The notes under the pieces are model-generated. The model was given only the letters and a program-made list of their open reading frames with translations, did not search any database and was not told the DNA's origin. 64,000 bases of DNA, taken from assembly GCA_016700075.1 (NCBI GenBank), contig CP065000.1:62001-126000 (forward strand), read 5' to 3'. The DNA comes from Acidobacteriota bacterium (GTDB taxonomy: Bacteria; Acidobacteriota; Blastocatellia; Pyrinomonadales; Pyrinomonadaceae). Of this stretch, positions 43,391 to 50,418 are shown piece after piece. The position numbers were made by a program, and so were the translations under genes. Numbering within the stretch: position 1 is the stretch's first letter; each line of letters begins with the position of its first letter.

Positions 43391-43468
43391 TGGATTTCCT
43401 CTTCTGTGAATTATTTGCGAAAAACCTTCCGTAACGGAATTGCATCAATATAACACGTTGATAGGCTA

Positions 43469-43477
43469 TGCTAAAAT
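43469..43477 (+). promoter_or_regulatory. Predicted extended -10 promoter of the beta-propeller gene
   Basis: TGCTAAAAT is an extended -10 element about 43 bases before the ATG at 43520. Confidence 0.5.
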
Positions 43478-43519
43478 CTGACGTTTTGATAGCGATCCCT
43501 CTGCTGCCTTTCCACACTT

Positions 43520-44587
43520 ATGCTTCGCTTGTCCGTATTCTTTATTTGCATATCTATAGCGGCTTTCCAGCCGCTTCTCGGACAAAATGTGGGTGACCAG
43601 ATAAACGCCTCAAGATGTTGGTCCTTCGAGCAGGACGAATTTGAAGTATATGACGCTGTTGGATTAAAGGGCGGTGTCGCGATCGCAGATCGGTCAGCCT
43701 CGATCATACGCATTTCTAGCGATGGGGAGAAGCTGTGGCAGAGCGAGCAGGTTGGCCAACTTGATTCGAATTTGGTCGTTAGTGACTCGGGCATCTTTTT
43801 TGTTGCGCGTTCAACGAGCGATAACAAAGCTTGGTTTCGCGAGGTAAGCCTTCAGACGGGATTGCCGTTATTCAGTCGAGAGCTGGCGGGCGGCAGCGGA
43901 TGGAGGCTTATCCGCGGAGCCGGCCCTCTGTTATACCTTTTCAACGCGGCCACGGTCCTTGCTATCGATATTGAAAGCCGTGAGGAGTCGTGGAATAGAC
44001 CCTTCAACGGTGAGATCGCAGCTCTGGTCCAAGGCGGTGAGGACGACATTTGGATCTTGAAAAAAGACGGAACGGCAGTATCTTTGTCTTCAGTTGATGG
44101 CGGTGAGCTACAGCGATTCGGAACATTACGGGCACCGGTAACAGCCATGCACTTTGGTACATCGCTGTTGGTTGGGGCTGCGAACGGTGATCTTCGGTCC
44201 TTCCGCAACGGAGCTGGAACGCTGAATTGGAAATTTCGGGCGGGAGGCCGCATTTCTAACCTGTTGAATGACCGAGTGAACGTGATCGCCGCGTCCGACG
44301 ATAATTTCGTCTATTCATTTGACCATAGAAATGGCTCGCTGAGGTGGAAGCGTCGATTAGGCGGGCGCATAACCGATCTCACGATCGTGAACTCAGAATA
44401 TGCTGCTGCTAAGGTCCTGGATGCGGCCTTTTGGGAATTGATCGAAGTAAAAACCGGTCGAGTGGCCGGGCGAGTAATGATCGAACAGTCTGATAAATCA
44501 ACGCCTTCTTTGGTGCGTCTTGAAGAAGGCTTCGTGATCAGTATTGGTCAAGGTATCGTCCGCTATTCACTTTCAAAGTGTCCGTAA
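43520..44587 (+). CDS. Exported PQQ-like beta-propeller repeat protein
   Basis: 355 residues. An N-terminal signal peptide (LRLSVFFICISIAAFQPLLG, then QN) precedes repeated propeller blades with the pattern of PQQ-like domains, for example LIDIESREESWNRPFNG, GTLNWKFRAGGRISNLL and GSLRWKRRLGGRITDL. Blade tryptophans are conserved. The general layout resembles BamB, but no BAM-specific motif or neighbour supports that. It is probably a periplasmic scaffold protein; PQQ binding itself cannot be claimed. Confidence 0.75.
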   Translation: MLRLSVFFICISIAAFQPLLGQNVGDQINASRCWSFEQDEFEVYDAVGLKGGVAIADRSASIIRISSDGEKLWQSEQVGQLDSNLVVSDSGIFFVARSTSDNKAWFREVSLQTGLPLFSRELAGGSGWRLIRGAGPLLYLFNAATVLAIDIESREESWNRPFNGEIAALVQGGEDDIWILKKDGTAVSLSSVDGGELQRFGTLRAPVTAMHFGTSLLVGAANGDLRSFRNGAGTLNWKFRAGGRISNLLNDRVNVIAASDDNFVYSFDHRNGSLRWKRRLGGRITDLTIVNSEYAAAKVLDAAFWELIEVKTGRVAGRVMIEQSDKSTPSLVRLEEGFVISIGQGIVRYSLSKCP

Positions 44588-44593
44588 TAAGAA

Positions 44594-44624
44594 AGCGGCG
44601 TACCCTATTTCCGGGAACGCCGCT
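44594..44624 (-). terminator. Terminator of the DUF465 gene
   Basis: AGCGGCGT and ACGCCGCT make an 8-bp stem, with CCC/GGG pairing inside the loop. On the minus strand TTTCTT follows, so it mainly ends the DUF465 transcript, though it also follows the plus-strand propeller gene. Confidence 0.65.
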
Positions 44625-44647
44625 GAATGAAAATATCAGATTTCGAC

Positions 44648-44878
44648 CTAGTGTGATACGGTGAATTCCTGCATCATGGCATAGATCTCGTCTTTGACCT
44701 GTAGTTTCTTTTTCTTTAGCGTGGTCTCCTCAAGCTGCTCGTCTTCACTCGGGTAGGATAGATGTGCGAGTTCGTCCAAACGTCGTTCAAAATCCTGATG
44801 CTGATGAATCAATTCTCTGAATGCAGGGTTGCTCTTCATTAGTTCATCCCTTACCGCATCAGTCGTTGACATGTCCAT
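44648..44878 (-). CDS. DUF465 (YdcH-like) small protein
   Basis: 76 residues, wholly helical in appearance. The family features are NPAFRELIHQHQDFERRLDE and the lysine-rich LEETTLKKKKLQVKDEIYAM. It probably forms a coiled-coil hairpin. The biochemical role of the family is not established. It has its own promoter (44948-44976) and terminator, so it is transcribed separately from the rimI operon upstream. Confidence 0.85.
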   Translation of the reverse strand: MDMSTTDAVRDELMKSNPAFRELIHQHQDFERRLDELAHLSYPSEDEQLEETTLKKKKLQVKDEIYAMMQEFTVSH

Positions 44879-44947
44879 ATCGCGTATTCCTCACTTGTCA
44901 ATTTTTTGTGCCCCGGCACTGTTAAAAAGGTTGCTAGGGTAAGTTTC

Positions 44948-44976
44948 ATATTAGACCCAACTGAATAAATTATCAA
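44948..44976 (-). promoter_or_regulatory. Predicted promoter of the DUF465 gene
   Basis: TTGATA (44971-44976), a 17-base spacer and TAATAT (44948-44953) on the minus strand. The -35 overlaps the rimI stop. The leader of about 63 bases contains a perfect GTGCC-GG-GGCAC hairpin. Confidence 0.7.
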
Positions 44977-45461
44977 GCCGATTCATTTTCCACAGTGAGA
45001 CACATCAAAACTGCGTCCTCAACAGGATAAGAATAGAAGTTTCTGCGAATTCCGCTGCGGACGAATCCGTTCCTCGCATAGAAATTGTGAGCTTTCTCGT
45101 TCGAGGCTCTAACCTCAAGCCAAACTTTTCGGGTCCCGCGTTGGCGACACATCTCCAGGAACTCGTCCAGCAATATCTGTCCTTTGCCGCGAAAAGCCGG
45201 CCTCACCGCAATGTTGAAAATCTCCGCTTCCCCTAGCTCCGAAATAGGTATTCTTCCACAAATAAAACCGGAGATCTGGTTGTGATCGTCTGAGATCTTG
45301 AGGATCACAGAGTCATCACGTTTCATTTCGTCAAGATAATTCTGCGCTGACCAAGGGCTGAGGCCTGTTTCGTCTCCGATCTTTATCAATTCGCTGATAT
45401 GCGATGGGTCGGCTGCCTTAACCTGATAAACGTCTTTATTATGTAGGTCTTCGATGCTCAT
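44973..45461 (-). CDS. rimI: Ribosomal-protein-alanine N-acetyltransferase-like GNAT protein
   Basis: 162 residues with a GNAT fold. The acetyl-CoA-binding motif is VRPAFRGKGQILLDEFLEMC, followed by RKVWLEVRASNEKAHNFYAR and NGFVRSGIRRNFY. RimI acetylates the N-terminus of ribosomal protein S18 and is commonly linked to TsaB, as here. Its ATG overlaps the tsaB stop as TGATG. The assignment as RimI rather than another GNAT relies on this neighbour and the RNFYSYPVEDAVLM-type C-terminal signature. Confidence 0.88.
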   Translation of the reverse strand: MSIEDLHNKDVYQVKAADPSHISELIKIGDETGLSPWSAQNYLDEMKRDDSVILKISDDHNQISGFICGRIPISELGEAEIFNIAVRPAFRGKGQILLDEFLEMCRQRGTRKVWLEVRASNEKAHNFYARNGFVRSGIRRNFYSYPVEDAVLMCLTVENESA

Positions 45462-46108
45462 CAGCTGATAGTGCCGCCGACAAATAGGGGACCCGTCGTA
45501 AGAAAGCCCAGCGTATAGACGTACTTTGATATTGCATGGGCCATATTGTGCCCGATATCATGGGCCCGGATGCAGCCCTGAAAATGTTCTGCCAGTGACG
45601 AATGAAATAAATGAGTGGTTTGGGGATCTTTCGATGATGAAAGCCCTTTAAGATCCTCACGCTCGACAACGACTGGCCATCCGTTTTCATGGAATCTATT
45701 AGATCCTTCGAAAAGATAGGCCACGGCCTTGCTGCGGCCCATTGGCAAATAGATCAAATGAGGATGATCTACGCCCGATGAGAATGAAATAGCTTCAAAA
45801 AGATTGACGGCGGCCAACTGCTTTCCGGATCCGCTGGCGAGCCCCATGGCGGTCGACATACCGATGCGAATACCCGTGAAGCTTCCGGGTCCGGCCGAAA
45901 CAGCAAATATGCCGATATCACCGACGCGTCTGCCCGAAGCCCGCAGAAGGTCTGATACTCTTTCGAGTATTTCTTCCGAACGTGGGCGATCGCTTTTACC
46001 TATCCATTCCCCCAGATATGTCCCGTTCTCCGTCAGCACGATACTTCCGCCTGCGATCGCAGCCTCGATGGAAAGAGTCAATGATCGCGTAGCGGCAAAG
46101 TTCGTCAT
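45461..46108 (-). CDS. tsaB: tRNA threonylcarbamoyladenosine biosynthesis protein TsaB
   Basis: 215 residues. An ASKHA-fold protein that with TsaD and TsaE transfers threonylcarbamoyl to A37 of tRNA. SLTLSIEAAIAGGSIVLTEN is the start of the fold (family often has LSIDTA), and VSAGPGSFTGIRIGMSTAMG is the hallmark TsaB motif. ATG at 46108 is chosen because it overlaps the nucleotidyltransferase stop as ATGA; a frame extension upstream lies inside that gene. It is coupled to rimI. Confidence 0.93.
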   Translation of the reverse strand: MTNFAATRSLTLSIEAAIAGGSIVLTENGTYLGEWIGKSDRPRSEEILERVSDLLRASGRRVGDIGIFAVSAGPGSFTGIRIGMSTAMGLASGSGKQLAAVNLFEAISFSSGVDHPHLIYLPMGRSKAVAYLFEGSNRFHENGWPVVVEREDLKGLSSSKDPQTTHLFHSSLAEHFQGCIRAHDIGHNMAHAISKYVYTLGFLTTGPLFVGGTIS

Positions 46109-46986
46109 TTTTTGAAAAGTCCTGCGAATATCCGCAGAGCTGACGCAGGGATCCGTGAAACTGCACTGCCAATACGATAATGTGCCCTGATCGGGGCGTC
46201 CAAGCTTCCTTCCATATGAACTGTTGCCCAAACCGGATTCATCCTTAAACGTGCTTTCAACTGCCCAAGAAACTCGGCTGGATCCGTAAGGTTGGTGTGG
46301 AGAGGCCGAGTGACAACCTTTCTTTCCCACTCCTTTTCAATAAACTTCGTCAGCCAATCGGGAAGATCGGTAACTCGATATTTAGACGGTATCAAAGAAA
46401 TATCAAGTTGAAGATAACGATGGGCGAGGCCGATGGTGCATGCGATCCATCGTTGCCGCTTTGGGTTTACGGGAGCGAAAACAGCGTCCCAATCAAGAGG
46501 TGCAAATCTATTGTGGGCGATGTAAAACATATCCCACAGCCTGTCTCTATCGCTCGCTCCGTCATTAAGCCAGTGAACGGCGAGTATCCTGAGATGATCT
46601 TCAGGTTTCGGGATTCTTACGTCAACACCGCCCATTCGTACCATCTGCGAGTCTCCAAAGACATCGTCCCAAGGCCTCGTGTCCAGATGCCTTAATCCTT
46701 TGTGGACGTCGATGGCAAGTCCCGCCGCGGCAGAGCTTCGGGAAAGGGTCAAGGCTCGATCGAAATCAGTCTTGGAAACAGCTAGATCGAGATCGATGGA
46801 ATTCCTGGGATCATCCTTTGGATAGTAGATACCTGCGGCGGGGCCTTTTATCAAGATTGGCTCAATACCGGCTTCACGAAATAGCGAAAAGGCCCGACCC
46901 GCCATTTGCTCTTGTAATGATGACTGAAGGACCGCCCAGCGCAGCTCATCTTTCGTAGAATATCTCGATCGTCCTTGAGAAGACAC
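46105..46986 (-). CDS. Nucleotidyltransferase-like protein (NTP_transf_5 type)
   Basis: About 293 residues from GTG 46986. The core LFREAGIEPILIKGPAAGIYY, then the acidic motif NSIDLDLAV, and later PEDHLRILAVHWL match the NTP_transf_5 nucleotidyltransferases seen in lasso-peptide and polysaccharide gene clusters. The reading frame extends to 47076, but that would begin inside the previous gene and span an intrinsic terminator (46989-47024), so GTG 46986 is the best start though without an evident Shine-Dalgarno site. Its genetic partners are the two PqqD-domain proteins and the HPr-kinase-like protein upstream. The substrate is unknown. Confidence 0.7.
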   Translation of the reverse strand: MSSQGRSRYSTKDELRWAVLQSSLQEQMAGRAFSLFREAGIEPILIKGPAAGIYYPKDDPRNSIDLDLAVSKTDFDRALTLSRSSAAAGLAIDVHKGLRHLDTRPWDDVFGDSQMVRMGGVDVRIPKPEDHLRILAVHWLNDGASDRDRLWDMFYIAHNRFAPLDWDAVFAPVNPKRQRWIACTIGLAHRYLQLDISLIPSKYRVTDLPDWLTKFIEKEWERKVVTRPLHTNLTDPAEFLGQLKARLRMNPVWATVHMEGSLDAPIRAHYRIGSAVSRIPASALRIFAGLFKK

Positions 46987-46988
46987 AG

Positions 46989-47024
46989 AAAAAGGGTAGC
47001 AGAGGAAAGTGTTCTCTGCTACCC
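46989..47024 (-). terminator. Intrinsic terminator after the second PqqD-domain gene
   Basis: GGGTAGCAGAG and CTCTGCTACCC form a perfect 11-bp stem around 9 bases, followed on the minus strand by TTTTT (46993-46989). It should reduce transcription into the nucleotidyltransferase-tsaB-rimI genes. Confidence 0.9.
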
Positions 47025-47042
47025 AAAACCGTGGAGTTAAAC

Positions 47043-47543
47043 CTAAGATCGGGGCTGCGGGACGTCCGGAGCACAAATTCCGTTCTGGTTACAGTTGGCA
47101 GTCGACGGACACACCAGCGTCAAACAGTTCGCCGGGACTTGGCAAGCACATGAAACGGAGCCAAGTGCATTTTTCGGTGCAACGAGAGATGCAACGACCG
47201 GGAGAGCGACCATTGCTCCGAGCCCGATCGTCTTCAACACTTGCCTGCGGGACTGGCCCGAAAATTTTGGTAAAAGTTCGTCAGCCATCAGACCGTTCTC
47301 ACGGAGCTGATCGATGGCGAGCCATACAAAGTCTTCTGACACTTGACCGCTTCCGGCTTTGTCAAATTCTTTCACGATGTCGGCCACTGAGTGCGAGCCG
47401 TCGCAGGACTTCCACACCAACGCCGCAGACTGGTTGAGGCAGTGGGCCTTGTTGCTCTCCATATCGTATACCAGAACCTCGTCGGGCATCTCCTGCACGA
47501 CTATACCGTTCTGACGGGCAATTGGGTTGTTTGGATTATTCAT
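47043..47543 (-). CDS. PqqD-domain protein with internal twin-arginine segment and six-Cys tail (copy A)
   Basis: 166 residues. Residues about 8-92 form a PqqD-like winged helix: EVLVYDMESNKAHCLNQSAA, then VWKSCDG, ADIVKEF and FVWLAIDQLRENGLM. Such domains bind leader peptides of ribosomally made, modified peptides. Then SRRQVLK (98-104), a Tat-type consensus, leads into a hydrophobic stretch (105-122). The C-terminal tail has Cys at 132, 134, 140, 145, 151 and 157 and ends in Ser. ATG at 47543 follows GGAGGAG by a few bases; a GTG at 47555 would lie in that site. A predicted promoter stands at 47680-47708 and a terminator follows. It is a paralogue of the gene at 47799-48281. Export of the tail or membrane anchoring is inferred. 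Confidence 0.78.
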   Translation of the reverse strand: MNNPNNPIARQNGIVVQEMPDEVLVYDMESNKAHCLNQSAALVWKSCDGSHSVADIVKEFDKAGSGQVSEDFVWLAIDQLRENGLMADELLPKFSGQSRRQVLKTIGLGAMVALPVVASLVAPKNALGSVSCACQVPANCLTLVCPSTANCNQNGICAPDVPQPRS

Positions 47544-47679
47544 GTTCTCCTCCACGCAAATGTTCTACTAGTAAATCTAGCCTAAGGCGAAACTAATGTC
47601 CAACTCCTCTCGACATTACGTCGCATTCCGAAATTGTGTCTGCCAAAGGTAAAGTTGTAAAAGATTCAAACTCGAAAGG

Positions 47680-47708
47680 ATTATTGCACGTAACTTTTGA
47701 TAAATCAA
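47680..47708 (-). promoter_or_regulatory. Predicted promoter of PqqD-domain copy A
   Basis: TTGATT (47703-47708), a 17-base spacer and AATAAT (47680-47685) on the minus strand, within the AT-rich 255-base gap between the two paralogues. It would give a leader of about 130 bases. I see no further gene in that gap. Confidence 0.5.
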
Positions 47709-47798
47709 GTCTTACGAGCACCAACCATCGAAAATATTCAAACAATGTTACCCCCGATCCGTTTCGGTCAGGTGACAAAGATCAATTCACTCTGCAGC

Positions 47799-48281
47799 CT
47801 ACGGCGTGCAAACTCCCAAACCGTTGCAATTCGTTGTCGATGGGCATGACGTCTGCGTTGCGCATGCCGCCGGGCTCGTGCAAACGCAGGACGACGACGA
47901 CAGAGCGTTAGGCGGAGCAACCAACGATGCCACCACCGGCAACGAGATCATCGTTGCCAACCCGATAGTCTTAATGGCTTCTCGACGCGATCTCTGCGTG
48001 CTGCGACGAATTTCCCTGTTTTCCAAGAGTTCAGAATCGGCGAACTGCTCGATCGCCAACCAAACAAGCTCAACAGGTACAGTCACGCCCATCTGAATTG
48101 CCAGGCCCTCGGCGATCTGTTCCGGAGTACGTTCACCGTTACATTCGCGCCAGACGCTGGCTGCGGTCCCATTTAGGCAATGAGCCTTGTTCCGAGTGAC
48201 GTCATAGACGAGCACCTCGTTTTCCATTTCCTGCACAACAAGACCGGATCTTCGCGCAACCGGATTGCTAATCATTCGCAT
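47799..48281 (-). CDS. PqqD-domain protein with internal twin-arginine segment and six-Cys tail (copy B)
   Basis: 160 residues. It has the same plan as copy A: PqqD-like domain (EVLVYDVTRNKAHCLNGTAA, then VWRECNG, LVWLAIEQF), SRREAIK at 98-104, a hydrophobic stretch nearly identical to that of copy A (LPVVASLVAP at 114-123), and Cys at 132, 134, 140, 146, 152 and 158 in a Ser/Thr-rich tail. The Cys positions match copy A apart from one inserted residue. ATG at 48281 follows GGAGGAA closely; ATG at 48275 is an alternative. It lies 100 bases after the HPr-kinase-like gene. Role as a modified-peptide precursor or a peptide chaperone is open. Confidence 0.78.
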   Translation of the reverse strand: MRMISNPVARRSGLVVQEMENEVLVYDVTRNKAHCLNGTAASVWRECNGERTPEQIAEGLAIQMGVTVPVELVWLAIEQFADSELLENREIRRSTQRSRREAIKTIGLATMISLPVVASLVAPPNALSSSSCVCTSPAACATQTSCPSTTNCNGLGVCTP

Positions 48282-48352
48282 TCTTCCTCCATGTATATCT
48301 ACAATAATATATCTATTCTGTATATGCGTATTTTTGTTCTTCTGCGTGACAA

Positions 48353-48370
48353 AGTTATTCAAAAATAACT
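48353..48370 (-). terminator. Weak AT-rich hairpin after the HprK-like gene
   Basis: AGTTATT and AATAACT pair around 4 bases, followed by TTTG on the minus strand. It is weak, so partial termination or mRNA processing before copy B is possible. Confidence 0.3.
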
Positions 48371-48380
48371 TCCGTCTATT

Positions 48381-49229
48381 CTACTTATTGGATTTGTCAA
48401 TCAAATCCAAAAGTCTAATTGCAGATAGTTTGGCTTCAGAACGACGACCCGAGAGTAATATCGCATCATCGACCAATTTATTCAAGACCGAAAGTGCAAA
48501 TTCAGGGTTCGCCCTTATCGGTAAGGTAAAAGCGATCAATTCAAGCAATGCTTCCCCTTTGCTGATCATACGAGGCTGCCAGCGGCTTCCCTCTAAAAAT
48601 TTCGTGAAAAAGAGAACCCCGCATTTAACGGGAACAGCTCCGATACTCGCCCCAAGGTCAGTCAGCGAGATCTCATAAGGAACGAAACGGCCGTCATCGG
48701 TGCGTCTGTTGATCGGTCGGGCAAATGGATGAACATTGCCCTCCTTATCGACAAGCGCAAACTCATCGGAATAATAAACGGCCCCGAGTTTCACCAATTC
48801 GGTTACCAACGTTGACTTTCCATCAAAGCTATTTGCCGGAAGCAGTATCGCCTTCCCTTTCCAGGCAACAACGCCGGAATGTAAGAAAACCAAATTTGGT
48901 GAATGTTCGCCAACGGTGACTCGGAGCAATCCGTCAAAGAATTTCAAAAACTTCCAGCGTGCCGGGCCCGACGATATTTGTTGGCCGTTCAGAAGGACAC
49001 GATAATAACGATTCCCTGTCCGAAGCAGTTCAAATCGTTGATATTGACCCATAACCGGCTTATCCGCTAACACTATGTTGCCCAGTAATGACCTCTCAGC
49101 AACAGCGAACGCCTCGTCCAATAATCGCTTTTCATTTGAGATCAGCTCGACATCCACGTCGAATGTCCGAAAGCAAATGGAAAACTTTTCGGGCGATCTT
49201 TGAATTTCGGTCTGCTTTTTTTTAGGCAT
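48381..49229 (-). CDS. HPr-kinase-like protein
   Basis: 282 residues. The C-terminal half resembles the catalytic domain of HPr kinase/phosphorylase: FLHSGVVAWKGKAILLPANS (about 116-135) runs into the P-loop FDGKST, with Lys138 and Ser139, then LGAVYYSDEFALVD with the SDE motif (154-156). The first glycine of the Walker A (GxxxxGKS) is replaced by Ala132. The true HPr-binding context is absent: there is no ptsH or PTS gene here. Related kinases in lasso-peptide clusters phosphorylate the C-terminal serine of a precursor peptide. ATG at 49229 overlaps the upstream stop as TGATG. Phosphorylation of the adjacent Cys-rich proteins is an inference. Confidence 0.75.
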   Translation of the reverse strand: MPKKKQTEIQRSPEKFSICFRTFDVDVELISNEKRLLDEAFAVAERSLLGNIVLADKPVMGQYQRFELLRTGNRYYRVLLNGQQISSGPARWKFLKFFDGLLRVTVGEHSPNLVFLHSGVVAWKGKAILLPANSFDGKSTLVTELVKLGAVYYSDEFALVDKEGNVHPFARPINRRTDDGRFVPYEISLTDLGASIGAVPVKCGVLFFTKFLEGSRWQPRMISKGEALLELIAFTLPIRANPEFALSVLNKLVDDAILLSGRRSEAKLSAIRLLDLIDKSNK

Positions 49230-50272
49230 CAACTGAGGACCTTACGGCGATAAACGGCAAATAATAATATTGCGGTCAGGATCATCACGACCGGAAACAT
49301 GGCGAGTCCGATATCCTCTCGATACTCAACTGAAAGCAAGACCGATAAACTGAGCAACGACGCAAGGACGCCATATATCAAAGTTACCCGCCGGTGTGTA
49401 TACCCCGACAGCACTAACCGTTGGAACAAATGTTCCCGATGAGCGATCCAAATCCTTTCTCCTCGAACTGCTCTGCGCAAAAGCGTGATGACCGAGTCGA
49501 ACAAAAAGAACCATACGAAAAGCACGGCAGCTATCGGCAGCAGATCCCAAGATTTTGATTGATTTGTCACTCTCGCAAGCAATGGCAGCGCGGCAAATGT
49601 GAAGCCCAAAAAAGCGCTTCCCACATCGCCCATGAAGATGTTTGCGGGACGCCAATTATGAAACAGAAAGCCGAGACTCGCCGCAGCTATGACACCGCTG
49701 AACAGGAACAGCGATGGTATGCCGAGAATACCGCATAAAAACATCCATCCGAGGCCCGCGATGACAGCTTGAAGGCCAGCAAGCCCGTCAATGCCGTCCA
49801 TGAAGTTGTACGAGTTAACCATCCAAACAATCCAGAGGAACGTGATCAGATAACCCCAGTTCCCAAGGCTTATACCGCCCAGCATCGAAATGCCGTGCCA
49901 AGTGTCGACATCGGCGATCAAGCAGGCAGCGGCGAGGGCATGAATGAAGAGACGAACGTATATAGGGATCGAAAAGATGTCATCAAGAAAACTTATAAGG
50001 GCGATCAATGAGGCCCCAAGCAGATAACCCCATGAGAAGGATCCTAAAAATAGAACGGAGATAGGTACATACGAAGTTAAACAAATTAGGACTATGACCA
50101 GTCCCGCTCCGTGAGGAATTGGTTCGGAATGTGAACTTCTCTCATTGGGAATGTCGAGAAGCTCATTTTTCAAACTCAGTATGCGATAAACAGCAACGCC
50201 GTAATATGCGAGTACGATGATCAGAAAAAAGATCAAAGCGCCGATAGCTAAAATTTCATTTGATAAAAGCAT
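49229..50272 (-). CDS. Polyprenyl-phosphate sugar-1-phosphate transferase (WecA/WbpL-like, GT4 MraY family)
   Basis: 347 residues with about 10 membrane helices. Catalytic signatures: LDIPNERSSHSEPIPHGAG near the N-terminus, SFLDDIFS, NSYNFMDGIDGLAG, HNWRPANIFMGDVGSAFLG and HREHLFQRLV. It transfers a sugar phosphate from a UDP-sugar to undecaprenyl phosphate, starting assembly of a surface glycan. The adjacent UDP-FucNAc genes and a WbuB-like transferase suggest a WbpL-like specificity (FucNAc or GlcNAc), which is inferred. The ATG at 50272 is preferred over a TTG at 50284. Confidence 0.9.
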   Translation of the reverse strand: MLLSNEILAIGALIFFLIIVLAYYGVAVYRILSLKNELLDIPNERSSHSEPIPHGAGLVIVLICLTSYVPISVLFLGSFSWGYLLGASLIALISFLDDIFSIPIYVRLFIHALAAACLIADVDTWHGISMLGGISLGNWGYLITFLWIVWMVNSYNFMDGIDGLAGLQAVIAGLGWMFLCGILGIPSLFLFSGVIAAASLGFLFHNWRPANIFMGDVGSAFLGFTFAALPLLARVTNQSKSWDLLPIAAVLFVWFFLFDSVITLLRRAVRGERIWIAHREHLFQRLVLSGYTHRRVTLIYGVLASLLSLSVLLSVEYREDIGLAMFPVVMILTAILLFAVYRRKVLS

Positions 50273-50418
50273 CAGACACCGCAACGAGCATCACTTGTGT
50301 TATCGCAGGAGAGAACACTCGCGTCGTGAGCAAAGTAACATTGAAACAGCAGGCCGACCGAGAGTCAAACAAAACAGCAAAGTGAGAAATATCGCGTTAG
50401 CATCAGTAAATCAATTAT

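Noticed and set aside
44905..44925. GTGCC-GG-GGCAC hairpin as a terminator after rimI
   Set aside because: No T-run follows it on either strand, and it lies inside the predicted leader of the DUF465 message.
47593..47778. A 61-codon minus-strand frame between the two PqqD-domain genes
   Set aside because: TTG start without a Shine-Dalgarno site, no recognisable motif, and a predicted promoter for copy A lies inside it. Conservation in relatives would reopen the question.
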